64,000 nt of DNA from Candidatus Phycosocius spiralis (GTDB lineage: Bacteria; Pseudomonadota; Alphaproteobacteria; Caulobacterales; Aquidulcibacteraceae). Below the pieces are notes generated by a model. That model worked only from the letters and a program-made list of their open reading frames with translations, was not told where the DNA came from and did not search any database. This document shows positions 28,136 to 38,482 of this stretch, one piece after another. Location: positions 62,001-126,000 of the forward strand of contig NZ_BPFZ01000007.1 in assembly GCF_030158815.1 (NCBI RefSeq). Direction: 5' to 3'. Position numbers and translations under genes: made by a program. Positions within the stretch are counted from its first letter, which is position 1. Every line of letters starts with the position of its first letter.

Positions 28136-29127
28136 TAATCTGTCTCATGCTTAAAGGGTCGCGATAGTAATTGACCAATGGCTTGGCCAACATCGACTTG
28201 ACCAGACAAGACCGCAGCCACAGCTTCACATATCGGCATCGAAGTTTGGTAGCTGGAAGCAAGATCAAGCAAGGCAGGAGCCGTGGCCGCACCTTCAGCA
28301 ACACTTTGCTTGCCTGCTAAGGCCGCTTGGAGTGAGTGGCCCTGCCCAAGTGCTAATCCGAGCGCAAAATTGCGTGAGTTGGTGCTGGAACACGTTAAAA
28401 CCAGATCGCCAAGTCCACATAGTCCAGCTAAGGTTCGCGTGTCTGCCCCCATCGCCACGCCCAATCGGGTCATTTCGGCAAAGCCGCGCGTGATCAATGC
28501 AGCCCGCGCACTTTCACCTAAGCCTTTACCTTGCGCCATACCACACCCTATTGCCAACACATTTTTAACTGCTCCACCTATTTCTGCACCAATCAGATCA
28601 AGCGATAAATAAGGTCTAAAAGTTGCGATGCCGATCATGCGCACTAGATCGGCTCCGATCTTGGGATTTTGACAGGCCAATGTTACAGCTGTCGGCAAGC
28701 CAATGGCCACATCCTTGGCAAAGCTTGGCCCCGATAAAACTGCCCCACAAGCTTGGGGAAAAACATCCTCCAACACTTGAGTCATCAGCTTGTGAGTGCC
28801 TTGCTCTATTCCTTTGGAGCATAAGATTATAGGGAGATCAGGACGTACAAAGCCTTGCAATTCTATCAGAGCTTGGCGCATGAATTGCGCGGGAACCACC
28901 GCTAAAATTAGCTCGGCGTTTCTCAGATCGGCCAGAGTTCCTGTTGCGCTTATGGCCGATGATAAGCCAATATTGGGCAGAAACATCTGATTGGTTTGCG
29001 TGGAATTCACACTGGCCACCACCTCTGCCTCACGCGCCCAAAGCGTAACATCATGACCGGCTTGCGCAGCAACTTGCGCTAAAGCGGTCCCCCAAGCCCC
29101 TCCACCAACAATCCCAATCTTCGCCAT
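28135..29127 (-). CDS. gpsA: Glycerol-3-phosphate dehydrogenase [NAD(P)+]
   Basis: A 330-residue enzyme making sn-glycerol 3-phosphate for phospholipid synthesis. The N-terminal Rossmann motif is [20 protein letters not shown]; the catalytic-Lys region [21 protein letters not shown] and the ending [19 protein letters not shown] are typical. In many relatives gpsA lies next to tsaD; here about 1.6 kb of extra genes separates them. Confidence 0.96.
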   Translation of the reverse strand: MAKIGIVGGGAWGTALAQVAAQAGHDVTLWAREAEVVASVNSTQTNQMFLPNIGLSSAISATGTLADLRNAELILAVVPAQFMRQALIELQGFVRPDLPIILCSKGIEQGTHKLMTQVLEDVFPQACGAVLSGPSFAKDVAIGLPTAVTLACQNPKIGADLVRMIGIATFRPYLSLDLIGAEIGGAVKNVLAIGCGMAQGKGLGESARAALITRGFAEMTRLGVAMGADTRTLAGLCGLGDLVLTCSSTNSRNFALGLALGQGHSLQAALAGKQSVAEGAATAPALLDLASSYQTSMPICEAVAAVLSGQVDVGQAIGQLLSRPFKHETD

Positions 29128-29152
29128 TTAAGTCCCTATTTCGAAGTATATT

Positions 29153-29201
29153 TGACGCTGGCGTCACTTTTGTAAAAACTGAACATTTTGTTGATTGTTC
29201 A
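29153..29201. promoter_or_regulatory. Paired dyads in the gpsA/tetR divergent promoter region
   Basis: Two inverted repeats lie between the divergent genes: TGACGC-TG-GCGTCA (29153-29166) and TGAACA-N10-TGTTCA (29180-29201). The second ends 18 bases before the TetR start and is the better candidate for an autoregulatory operator. Binding is inferred. Confidence 0.45.
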
Positions 29202-29219
29202 TCATTTTAAGTCTAGACT

Positions 29220-29813
29220 ATGGATATGGACGATAAAGAGCAGACCCGGCAAAAAATTTTAGCAGCTGCTGGGCGACGTTTCCAGCATTATGGCTATGCC
29301 AAGACGACTATGTCTGAGATCGCAGCTGATCTTAAAATGTCTACTGGCAATCTCTATCGATTTTTCCCTTCTAAACTTGACATTGCTGAAGCTTATGCCT
29401 TGGCCCATGAATCTGATGAAGAAGCGATGATGGCGTCTATTGGCGCTTTGCCAAAATCGGCAGCTGAGCGATTGATTGAGCATCACCGTGCACTTTTAGA
29501 TTATACTTTCACCATGATTGACGAGAGCCAAAAGATTTTTGAGCTTGCCCAAGCCATTGGGCGAGAGCGGCCATCTTATGTCAATCGCAGGCTGGCGAAT
29601 GAACGTGTGTATTTGTCAAGCATTTTGAAAGACGGCATTGAAGATGGTTTATTTGCGCCCAATGAAGATATCAACAGGCTTGCAGAGATGATACAATGCG
29701 CAACTATGAAGTTCCGCTATCCACAATTGCATAATTGCTTTTCTCTTGACACATTGCGACGTGAATTGGAAGGCACGATGGATCTGATCTTTAAGGGCCT
29801 GATCAAGCGCTAA
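29220..29813 (+). CDS. TetR family transcriptional regulator
   Basis: A 197-residue regulator. The N-terminal TetR helix-turn-helix is clear (RQKILAAAGRRFQHYGYAKT then MSEIAADLKMSTGNLYRFFP). The C-terminal ligand/dimer domain is helical and not recognisable in detail. It is divergent from gpsA. The 37-residue membrane protein gene begins 149 bases downstream and may be a target. The start may be 29220 or 29226. Confidence 0.92.
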   Translation: MDMDDKEQTRQKILAAAGRRFQHYGYAKTTMSEIAADLKMSTGNLYRFFPSKLDIAEAYALAHESDEEAMMASIGALPKSAAERLIEHHRALLDYTFTMIDESQKIFELAQAIGRERPSYVNRRLANERVYLSSILKDGIEDGLFAPNEDINRLAEMIQCATMKFRYPQLHNCFSLDTLRRELEGTMDLIFKGLIKR

Positions 29814-29900
29814 TTCCTCCAGAATATCGCCAGAGTATGAAAGCAGGTCTGCTGGCAACGGGCTTGACTGATAAATAATGAATAATATGCAAATCATTCA

Positions 29901-29929
29901 TTGACAAGCATATTGTGTGCACTTATATA
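29901..29929 (+). promoter_or_regulatory. Consensus sigma-70 promoter
   Basis: TTGACA, a 17-base spacer and TATATA: a near-perfect housekeeping promoter. Transcription would start about 29936, giving a 5' leader of roughly 27 bases before the small membrane protein. Confidence 0.7.
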
Positions 29930-29962
29930 AAACAATAAGAAACAAAGAAACGGAACCTCTCC

Positions 29963-30076
29963 ATGACCTCTCATGATTCTTTTCCATCTGCTTGGAGCCT
30001 AATCCTAGCCAGCCTTTGTGTGGCGGTGGTATTGACGCCAATCAGCCAATTAGCTGTTCGTGTTGCCGGCTATTAA
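29963..30076 (+). CDS. 37-residue single-pass membrane protein
   Basis: A very short gene, MTSHDSFPSAWSLILASL..., ending AVRVAGY. Residues 11-31 form one hydrophobic helix (WSLILASLCVAVVLTPISQL). It has no strong Shine-Dalgarno, but a consensus promoter lies just upstream and an excellent intrinsic terminator just downstream, so the whole unit is a single-gene transcript of about 220 bases. I do not recognise the family. Stress or envelope roles are typical of such proteins but not shown here. Confidence 0.6.
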   Translation: MTSHDSFPSAWSLILASLCVAVVLTPISQLAVRVAGY

Positions 30077-30121
30077 GCCTATGCAATTCAAAGACTCTAC
30101 CCCAAGATAGACGTAACCCAG

Positions 30122-30157
30122 TGCCGCCAGAACTCCCCCTCTGGCGGCATTTTTTTT
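30122..30157 (+). terminator. Rho-independent terminator
   Basis: TGCCGCCAG (30122-30130) pairs perfectly with CTGGCGGCA (30141-30149), followed by eight T. It ends the small-membrane-protein transcript. Confidence 0.9.
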
Positions 30158-30404
30158 GAATTCGACACCAAAGTGGCCGCAGGTCTGACGTTTCAAGATG
30201 CCTGCGGCTAAAATCTGTGTGACGGTCTTAAGTTAAAGAGCTAGAACCCGCCATAACGATCATGGACAAGTTCTATCCACGCTTGGCCATGCAAAAGGAT
30301 GCAGCAACGCAATGTCTATGGCCTGATCGAAGGCCATATGGATAGGAAAGTGCGCCTGTTTGAGCAATCCTATTTGGCATTTATGGCTCCCCTCTCGTCC
30401 CCAA
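30158..30404. other. Intergenic region without recognised gene
   Basis: Weak reading frames exist on both strands, but none has a ribosome-binding site or a family signature. It may contain decayed coding sequence. Confidence 0.4.
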
Positions 30405-30647
30405 CTATTCTCCATCTCGTCCCCTTGTGGGCACCTCACTATCGCCCTCTGAAAGACAATAAGCAACAATAGCATTGGCATGGCCATGTCCCATTCCGTA
30501 TTGCTCCTTCAACATGGAGACAAGTTGCATGTGCTTGGCTGGGCGTGCAGCCCGCACCAGAGACTTCCATTCAGCAATGGGGCGCCCATATTGCTTCTCA
30601 ATAGCGGGAAAGTAAGACGCAGGGCCTTTGATCTTAGCTTCATTCAT
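30405..30647 (-). CDS. DUF4287 domain protein
   Basis: An 80-residue protein matching the DUF4287 pattern: KGPASYFPAIEKQYGRPIAEW, then KHMQLVSMLKEQYGMGHGHANAIVAY. Function unknown; homologues are small stand-alone or N-terminal modules. It lies 59 bases downstream of the tsaD stop, on the same strand. Confidence 0.8.
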   Translation of the reverse strand: MNEAKIKGPASYFPAIEKQYGRPIAEWKSLVRAARPAKHMQLVSMLKEQYGMGHGHANAIVAYCLSEGDSEVPTRGRDGE

Positions 30648-30706
30648 CGCTAAGAAATATCATAAGTAAGAAATATCATAAAGTCGAAACCCTGAGTCAA
30701 CGTGTT

Positions 30707-31816
30707 TTAAACTTTTGGGCCTTTACGACCCGTTTTAAACTTAGGTGCAGCATGGGCAGCATCGCCGTCGAGCGGCCAGCGTGAGCGCGCGTGTACGCCT
30801 AGGCCATCCGATAAACCAAGGGCCAAGCGCTCTGCCCCTGCCAAAGCGATCATAGCAGCATTATCCCCGCAATAATCCAACGCAGGGGCAAAGAAAGACC
30901 AGCCTTGTTCGTCACATAGTTCCTTTAAGCGCGCACGCACCGTTTCATTGGCCGCAACCCCGCCTGCCACAACAAACCGACCAGGCACTTCTGCTGGCAG
31001 AGGCAAAGACGCCATCGCTTGACGGGTTCGATCAACCAGCACGTCACCAATTGCAGCTTGAAAACTGGCGCACATATCATTGATGTCTTGCGCGCTTAAA
31101 GGCGAAAGGATTGCAGCCGCGCGTGCAACCGCAGTTTTGAGGCCTGCAAAAGAAAAGTCACATCCAGGGCGCCCTTTAAGTGGCCTTGGTAGGTCAAATC
31201 GCTTTGGGTCGCCCGATTGGGCCGCATGTTCAACCGCTGGTCCACCCGGATAAGCAAGGCCAAGAATCTTAGCGGTTTTGTCAAAAGCTTCGCCAACTGC
31301 ATCATCAATGGTGGATCCTAAACGCTGATAATCCCCAACCCCTTTCACCGCCAATAATTGACAATGCCCACCTGAAACCAAGAGCAAGAGATAAGGGAAT
31401 GGAACGTCAGCTTCCAGACGCGGTGATAAAGCGTGCCCCTCCAAATGATTGACCCCCACCATCGGCAGACCCTGTGCAAGGGCTATGGCTTTAGCCGTCA
31501 AAAGGCCAACCATGACGCCTCCGATCAGTCCAGGGCCTGCGGTTGCAGCGACACCTGTTAAATCAGTAAAGCCAAGCTGTGCTTGCTCTAAGGCTTTAAG
31601 GACGGTTTGATCCATGATCGCCACATGGGCGCGCGCAGCAATTTCAGGAACGACTCCGCCATAGGGGGCATGGGCTTCAATCTGACTGGCGATGATGCTA
31701 GAGGCAACGTACGCGTGCCCAGCCTCAAAGACCACCACCGCTGCAGCTGTTTCATCGCAACTGCTTTCTAATCCCAATATGATTTGGCGATCTTTGTATA
31801 AAACGGAGTGCGGCAC
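30707..31816 (-). CDS. tsaD: tRNA threonylcarbamoyltransferase TsaD
   Basis: A 369-residue component of the t6A37 tRNA modification complex. ASKHA-type ATP-binding motifs are clear ([16 protein letters not shown]), and the metal-binding His pair lies in [13 protein letters not shown]. Other anchors are [35 protein letters not shown] and [16 protein letters not shown]. The frame starts with GTG. Divergent from hemC, a conserved arrangement. Confidence 0.96.
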   Translation of the reverse strand: MPHSVLYKDRQIILGLESSCDETAAAVVVFEAGHAYVASSIIASQIEAHAPYGGVVPEIAARAHVAIMDQTVLKALEQAQLGFTDLTGVAATAGPGLIGGVMVGLLTAKAIALAQGLPMVGVNHLEGHALSPRLEADVPFPYLLLLVSGGHCQLLAVKGVGDYQRLGSTIDDAVGEAFDKTAKILGLAYPGGPAVEHAAQSGDPKRFDLPRPLKGRPGCDFSFAGLKTAVARAAAILSPLSAQDINDMCASFQAAIGDVLVDRTRQAMASLPLPAEVPGRFVVAGGVAANETVRARLKELCDEQGWSFFAPALDYCGDNAAMIALAGAERLALGLSDGLGVHARSRWPLDGDAAHAAPKFKTGRKGPKV

Positions 31817-31947
31817 GGTGATTTAACGCCTGATTACGATGGCCTTGAACCTAGGTGAACGCTCTAAGGTGACTGGTTCATGGAACTGGTTGCGCGTCTA
31901 GATAAATGATTTAGGGTCACATGCAACGCTTAACACTGGAACTTATC

Positions 31948-32886
31948 ATGCGCATTGGTGCTCGTGGCTCTCCGCTTTCCTTGGCCCAGACAGGCCAGCT
32001 TCGTGCTCTATTGGCAGCTTCCATGGGCATAGAGGACGATCAGATTGAAGCCCGCCTACCCATCATTGCGATCACCACCACAGGGGATCGAATTCAGGAT
32101 CGGCCTTTAAGCGAGGCAGGTGGGAAAGGCCTGTTCACTAAAGAGCTAGACGATGCTTTATTGGACGGGCGGATCGATTGCGCCATTCACTCACTTAAGG
32201 ACGTACCCACCCAAGTCCCAGAGGGTATTGTGCTGCTGCCTGGACCAAAGCGAGAGGATCGTCGCGATGCTTTGGTTACCTTGACTGGATCGCGCCTTGA
32301 AGACTTGAAACAAGGGGCAGTGATTGGTTCTGCCAGCTTGCGCCGCGCTGCACAGCTTTTGCATGCACGCCCAGATTTGACCATTGTGAGTTTACGCGGC
32401 AACGTAGGGACACGCTTAGACAAACTCAAATCTGGTCATTGCGATGCAACCTTGTTGGCAGCAGCTGGTTTAAACCGGTTAGGTTATGACCAAACGCCCC
32501 ATATATTACTGGACCCGCACATCATGCCCCCCGCTATTGGCCAAGGGGCCTTGGCGATCACGGCGCGAACTGGGGACATAACCACGGCCGCGGCCTTTGC
32601 CCAGATTGCTGACCCAATTACCGCCGTGGAAGTGGCGGCTGAACGGGCATTTCTAACGGCTTTGGATGGATCGTGCCGGACCGCTATTGGCGCTTTGGCT
32701 CAAGTGGATCATCATGGGCAGCTCAGCTTCGTGGGCGAGGCCCTGAGTGAAGACGGCAAATGCCGGTGGCGCAGCGATGGCAGCATAAAGCAGGCCAATG
32801 TGGAGCAGGCTGAAGATTTGGGACGTGAACTTGGTCTTAAAGTGAAAGCCATGGCCGGGTATGGCTTTGCTGGGGCGATGTCATGA
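31948..32886 (+). CDS. hemC: Porphobilinogen deaminase (hydroxymethylbilane synthase)
   Basis: Assembles four porphobilinogens into hydroxymethylbilane in heme synthesis. The start MRIGARGSPLSLAQTGQL matches the family; an upstream Met at 31921 would add nine residues. DAIHSLKD-type segment IDCAIHSLKDVPTQ, GSASLRRAAQLL and the cofactor-attaching Cys in LDGSCRTAIGALA are intact. The stop is one base before the hemD start. Confidence 0.96.
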   Translation: MRIGARGSPLSLAQTGQLRALLAASMGIEDDQIEARLPIIAITTTGDRIQDRPLSEAGGKGLFTKELDDALLDGRIDCAIHSLKDVPTQVPEGIVLLPGPKREDRRDALVTLTGSRLEDLKQGAVIGSASLRRAAQLLHARPDLTIVSLRGNVGTRLDKLKSGHCDATLLAAAGLNRLGYDQTPHILLDPHIMPPAIGQGALAITARTGDITTAAAFAQIADPITAVEVAAERAFLTALDGSCRTAIGALAQVDHHGQLSFVGEALSEDGKCRWRSDGSIKQANVEQAEDLGRELGLKVKAMAGYGFAGAMS

Positions 32887-32887
32887 A

Positions 32888-33607
32888 ATGACAGTTTGTT
32901 TGATCACAAGGACACTGCCCGGAGCTAACACGACGGCACAAATGGTGCGCACCTTGGGGTTTGAACCGATCATAGTTCCCGCAGCACATATAGAATATAC
33001 ACCCAAAGACATTGATTTGGATGGTGTACAAGCCCTTTTAATGACCAGTGCAGCAGCAGCTCGGGCGCTGGTCATGACCCAAGCCCTTCAAGTCATTCCT
33101 CTTTATGCCGTTGGCGATGCCACCGCCCAAGCCGCAATATCGGCTGGGTTTCAAAACGTAATCTCAGCGGGGGGAGATGGCGCGAATTTAGCGGTGTTGG
33201 CCGCCGACAGACTCAATCCGCGCAACGGCGCTTTGGTGCATGTGCGTGGCCGCGAAGTCGCAGGGGATGTCACAGGGATGTTGCAGGCTTGTGGTTTTGA
33301 AGCCCGCCATCTTGAAGTCTATGTTACCCATGATCACCCCGAATTTAAACCACGCGTGACCGATTGCATTAGGTCAAAGGTGGGCTATGTCCTCATCCAT
33401 TCCCCAGCGGGAGCCCGCCGGTTCTGCGCAGCTGTAACAAACCCCAAGTTAGATTTATCGGGCTGGAACGTGGTTGGAATGTCGCAAGCTTGTCTTAAAT
33501 TATTGGATAATTTGAATTTTAAGTCATTTATTCGTGCTGATAGCCCCGATGATGCAGCCCTTCATGCTGCTTTGGTGCATCATTATGAACACCAAGGTCT
33601 TGAGTGA
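32888..33607 (+). CDS. hemD: Uroporphyrinogen-III synthase
   Basis: A 239-residue HemD-like protein that cyclises hydroxymethylbilane with ring D inversion. Sequence is weakly conserved as usual for the family; recognisable are LITRTLPGANTTAQMVRTLG, LYAVGDATAQAAISAGF, GALVHVRGREVAGD and YVLIHSPAGARRF. Position directly after hemC makes the call secure. Confidence 0.88.
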   Translation: MTVCLITRTLPGANTTAQMVRTLGFEPIIVPAAHIEYTPKDIDLDGVQALLMTSAAAARALVMTQALQVIPLYAVGDATAQAAISAGFQNVISAGGDGANLAVLAADRLNPRNGALVHVRGREVAGDVTGMLQACGFEARHLEVYVTHDHPEFKPRVTDCIRSKVGYVLIHSPAGARRFCAAVTNPKLDLSGWNVVGMSQACLKLLDNLNFKSFIRADSPDDAALHAALVHHYEHQGLE

Positions 33608-33633
33608 AATCCCATTGCAGAGTTTAACAAGAT

Positions 33634-34863
33634 ATGGCCGAAAACATTACTTCTACAACCTCAGCTGATTCGCCTGATAGGGTGTCAACCAAAACCGATC
33701 AATCACCTGCCACCGATCCTTTTTTGGACGCACAATTGCGTGCGGCTACCGCCCCTATTTGGAGTACAAGCCCCACCAACCAAAGTTCGACACATGTGCG
33801 GGTTAGGCGGGGCATTGGCTTTGGCACAGCCTTAAGCTTATCAATCGCCGCCAGTTTCTGTGGTGCTGGTGTGACCTTAAGCGCGTTGAGCCACCCACAC
33901 TGGATGCGTGCACTTGGGCTTGATGCACTTATACCCCCCATTTTCTCGACGACGGCTAATACCAAGGTCGAATTGTCGATCGTTCAAGCGCGCCTGGTTG
34001 CCTTAGAAAATCGTGTGCAGGCCCTGACCCAATTTGAGCCCTTGCTGAGCTCAGGTGACGCTAAAGCCGAACCTCCCGAGACCGTTGATCGTGTCATCAA
34101 CCAAATAAAGGGGATCGCTGGGCGGGTTACGGCCATTGAAACCCGTTTGGCTGCTTTGGATCCAACTGGGGCTGGGGGCGCGATTATTGCTGGCTTGCAA
34201 GCTGAAATCGCCAGTTTAAAAGTAATGGTTCAAGCACTCCAGACCCAAGCGGCCCTAACCCCCTCTGCCGGGGTTACATTCGCGGTTGTCAATTTGGTAG
34301 AAGCAGCAAACCGTCCAGGCCCCTTCTGGCCAGAGTTTGAAACCGTGCGCGCAGCTTTGCCAGGGGTTAGCGAAGTTGAAGCACTTGAGCCTTTTGCACG
34401 CACCGGCGTTCCAACCAGGGCATTGCTGCAAGAGCGCTTCGCGACTTTACCCGCAGCCTTAGCCGCGAGCAATCAAAAAGCTACCAAAGCAAAGGGAATT
34501 CTCGAATGGTTAAAAGCCTTGTTTGCCGATATGATCAAGGTAGAACGCGTCACGACAGCCAATGATACCAGTGCCGAGGCTAATCTTTTGCGTGCCAAAA
34601 GCAACTTGGATCAAGGCGATCTGGCAGCAGCACTTGAAGAAGTTAAAGCCATTAATCCAGCTCCTGAACTTATCGCCCAATGGATCAAAGGGGCCCAAGA
34701 TCGGCTGACCCTTGAAAGTCGGCTCGCAGCGATACGCGGGGCTGTTGAGCGCGGCTCTAGGCCCCCTCAATCTGTCACCAACCCTACCAGCCCTACCAAG
34801 GGGCAATATCCCAACGTCGCAATACCTGCTAACCCACCTGCCATTCAAAAGGCCACACCATGA
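33634..34863 (+). CDS. Mitofilin/Mic60-like inner-membrane protein
   Basis: A 409-residue protein with the alphaproteobacterial Mic60 layout. It has a Ser/Thr-rich N-terminal cytoplasmic part, one TM helix (GFGTALSLSIAASFCGAGVT, about residues 62-82) and a periplasmic coiled-coil region (VELSIVQARLVALENRVQAL and TAIETRLAAL). The C-terminal mitofilin-like domain contains FWPEFETVRAALPGVSEVEA and LDQGDLAAALEEVKAINPAP. Genes of this family are known between hemD and hemY, and homologues shape mitochondrial cristae. The stop overlaps the hemY start. Confidence 0.85.
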   Translation: MAENITSTTSADSPDRVSTKTDQSPATDPFLDAQLRAATAPIWSTSPTNQSSTHVRVRRGIGFGTALSLSIAASFCGAGVTLSALSHPHWMRALGLDALIPPIFSTTANTKVELSIVQARLVALENRVQALTQFEPLLSSGDAKAEPPETVDRVINQIKGIAGRVTAIETRLAALDPTGAGGAIIAGLQAEIASLKVMVQALQTQAALTPSAGVTFAVVNLVEAANRPGPFWPEFETVRAALPGVSEVEALEPFARTGVPTRALLQERFATLPAALAASNQKATKAKGILEWLKALFADMIKVERVTTANDTSAEANLLRAKSNLDQGDLAAALEEVKAINPAPELIAQWIKGAQDRLTLESRLAAIRGAVERGSRPPQSVTNPTSPTKGQYPNVAIPANPPAIQKATP

Positions 34864-36356
34864 GAATGCTACGCCTAATCACTTTGATCGTTATGGGTTT
34901 GGCCTTGTTGGGCGGCTTTCTGTTTATAGCAGTTCAGCCTGGGGATATTATGTATTCCGATGGCGTTATGAAGACCACCATTAGCCCAGTTGTCGCTGCA
35001 GCGATCTTGTTGGTGACCACGGTCTTATTGGTTGCCTTATGGAGTCTTATCGCTTGGCTATTAGGTCTACCTGGACGCATGCGCCGCGCCAAGCAAGATA
35101 ATGCGCGTAAAAAATGCCTAGAAGCACTTGGCCAATCCTTAGCCGCTTTTGAAAGTGGCGAAATCTCCGAAGCCCGCCGTCAAGCCCAAAAAGCATTAGG
35201 ATTCGCCCCTGATACGCCTGTGGCCAAGTTTATAGCGGCAAAAGCAGCTGTGGTAGCAGGGGATGGTTCAGCAGGGGAGCGCCTCTATGGCGAGTTAACA
35301 CAGAGTACCGGCTATCAAGTTGCAGCACGACGTGGACTGGCAGAATTAGCATTAAGACGGGGCAATATGGCCGCCGCGATTTCCCACGCAGAAACCGCAC
35401 TTCAGTCTTCAAGAAAAGCACCTTGGCCGGCGGAATTTCTCTTTAGCCAAAGGGTTCAAGCAGCAGATTGGGATGGCGCGTTAGGGGCACTCGATGACGC
35501 TGAAAGACGTGGTCTCATGGGTCAAAAAACAGCTATGCGCCGTCGTAGCGTGGTCTTAACCGCTGCCGCGCAGCGTGCAGAGCGCCTGATGGACCCCGCA
35601 ACCGCATTAGAATTAGCCCAACGGGCGGTCAAATATACACCGGGATTTGCACCCGCCGCCGTGATGGCTGCACGGCTTTTGTCCAGCGCCGGCAAACAAT
35701 GGCAGGCCGCAGGGATTTTGGAGGCGGCCTGGGAAGCAACCCCCCATCCGGCCTTGGCCATCGCCTACCGGGACTTGAAAATACAGGAAGATGATGCGGC
35801 TCAGACCCGCTGGCTCGACGGCCTGATACGTCTTAATCCAGAGCACCGAGAAAGCCGCATTTTAGCAGTCGAGCAGGCCTTGTTGAGTCAAGATCATGGC
35901 GCGGCCATACAAGGGCTTGAGCCTTTGTTGGCAGAGAGGCCAACAACGCGGATTGTAAGTCTAAGGGCGGCGGCTGCCAAAGCTGCTGGCGACGAGGCTG
36001 GGGCGCGTGAATGGATGGCTAAGGGCGTTAACGCCCCACGTGAACCTGACTGGTCCGATCTTGACCCAGATGGAACGGCATTTACCTATGAGGATGCCGA
36101 TTGGATACGTTTGATTGAATCCTATGGTGACCGTGGCGTTTTGGTGCATCCAAGATTAGAACGTTCTGATGGTGAGCGCCTTGCCGCTCCACAATTGGCC
36201 AGCTTAACCCAAAGCGCCATCCATTATCCGTACAATGACCAGCACGGTGTTCACCCCGTCGTACCTGATGATCCTGGCATTGGTTATGATGCGGGTTTAG
36301 ACATGGATGATGAGGCCCAAGAAAGCCAAACGAAGAAGTCTTGGCTTAATTTTTAA
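34860..36356 (+). CDS. HemY-like TPR membrane protein
   Basis: A 498-residue protein with two N-terminal TM helices (LITLIVMGLALLGGFLFIAV and VAAAILLVTTVLLVALWSLI) and a tetratricopeptide region of the HemY_N type (RKKCLEALGQSLAAFESGEI ... ARRQAQKALG). Its role in heme metabolism is suggested only by gene order. The acidic C-terminus (DMDDEAQES) is unstructured. It ends 47 bases before the convergent atpC. Confidence 0.88.
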   Translation: MRMLRLITLIVMGLALLGGFLFIAVQPGDIMYSDGVMKTTISPVVAAAILLVTTVLLVALWSLIAWLLGLPGRMRRAKQDNARKKCLEALGQSLAAFESGEISEARRQAQKALGFAPDTPVAKFIAAKAAVVAGDGSAGERLYGELTQSTGYQVAARRGLAELALRRGNMAAAISHAETALQSSRKAPWPAEFLFSQRVQAADWDGALGALDDAERRGLMGQKTAMRRRSVVLTAAAQRAERLMDPATALELAQRAVKYTPGFAPAAVMAARLLSSAGKQWQAAGILEAAWEATPHPALAIAYRDLKIQEDDAAQTRWLDGLIRLNPEHRESRILAVEQALLSQDHGAAIQGLEPLLAERPTTRIVSLRAAAAKAAGDEAGAREWMAKGVNAPREPDWSDLDPDGTAFTYEDADWIRLIESYGDRGVLVHPRLERSDGERLAAPQLASLTQSAIHYPYNDQHGVHPVVPDDPGIGYDAGLDMDDEAQESQTKKSWLNF

Positions 36357-36403
36357 GATTTATAATGCGTTCACGCCTGTTTCTCGGCATTTACCTGATC
36401 CAA

Positions 36404-36805
36404 TTAGACAGCGGCTTGGATGGCTTCCAAACGGTCAAGCTTGCGCTGGGCCAAATCCTTCCCATAGCTATCCTTGGCGTCACGGAGGTCTTCGCGGGCA
36501 TTGTGCAGGTCTCTTTCTAGAGCCTTCGTATCAAGGCTGGACAAATCAACCGCATCTTCGGCCAAAATGGTGAGACCTTGTGCGGATACATCCGCAAATC
36601 CCCCGCCAACATAAATACGCCGCTCATCAGCCCCATCCAAAATAAGTATTGCCCCCGATTTAATGACGGTCATAAAGGGGGCATGCAGGCTCAATGCACC
36701 AAATTGACCATCCACACCAGGAACCACCACTTGGTCAACTTCACCCGAATACAAAGAGCGTTCTGGTGAAACGAGGGAAAAGTGTAGTTTGCCTTGAGAG
36801 GCCAT
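36404..36805 (-). CDS. atpC: ATP synthase epsilon subunit
   Basis: A 133-residue F1 epsilon subunit: beta-sandwich domain (LHFSLVSPERSLYSGEVDQV, GQFGALSLHAPFMTVIKSG) then two C-terminal helices. Last gene of the atp operon, 147 bases after atpD. Confidence 0.95.
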   Translation of the reverse strand: MASQGKLHFSLVSPERSLYSGEVDQVVVPGVDGQFGALSLHAPFMTVIKSGAILILDGADERRIYVGGGFADVSAQGLTILAEDAVDLSSLDTKALERDLHNAREDLRDAKDSYGKDLAQRKLDRLEAIQAAV

Positions 36806-36855
36806 GATTTAACTCGCCAAATCAAAATAAGTGATAAGAGTTTAGCATGACATAT

Positions 36856-36871
36856 ATGGTTTGCAAACCAT
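36856..36871. repeat. 16-bp perfect palindrome between atpD and atpC
   Basis: ATGGTTTGCAAACCAT is a perfect dyad in the atpD-atpC spacer. It lacks a loop and T-tract, so it is not a convincing terminator. It could be a protein site or a processing signal. Confidence 0.5.
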
Positions 36872-36952
36872 GACCAGAATCTAAGCACGTTAATGCCTAG
36901 AATTAGGGCTGCTGCCAAAATGGAGTGGGCAGAAGGGTGCAGAGGGTCGCGA

Positions 36953-38482
<1,530 letters not shown>

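Noticed and set aside
30260-30487. Minus-strand frame of 75 codons overlapping the DUF4287 gene
   Set aside because: Conflicts with the better supported DUF4287 frame and has no recognisable domain.
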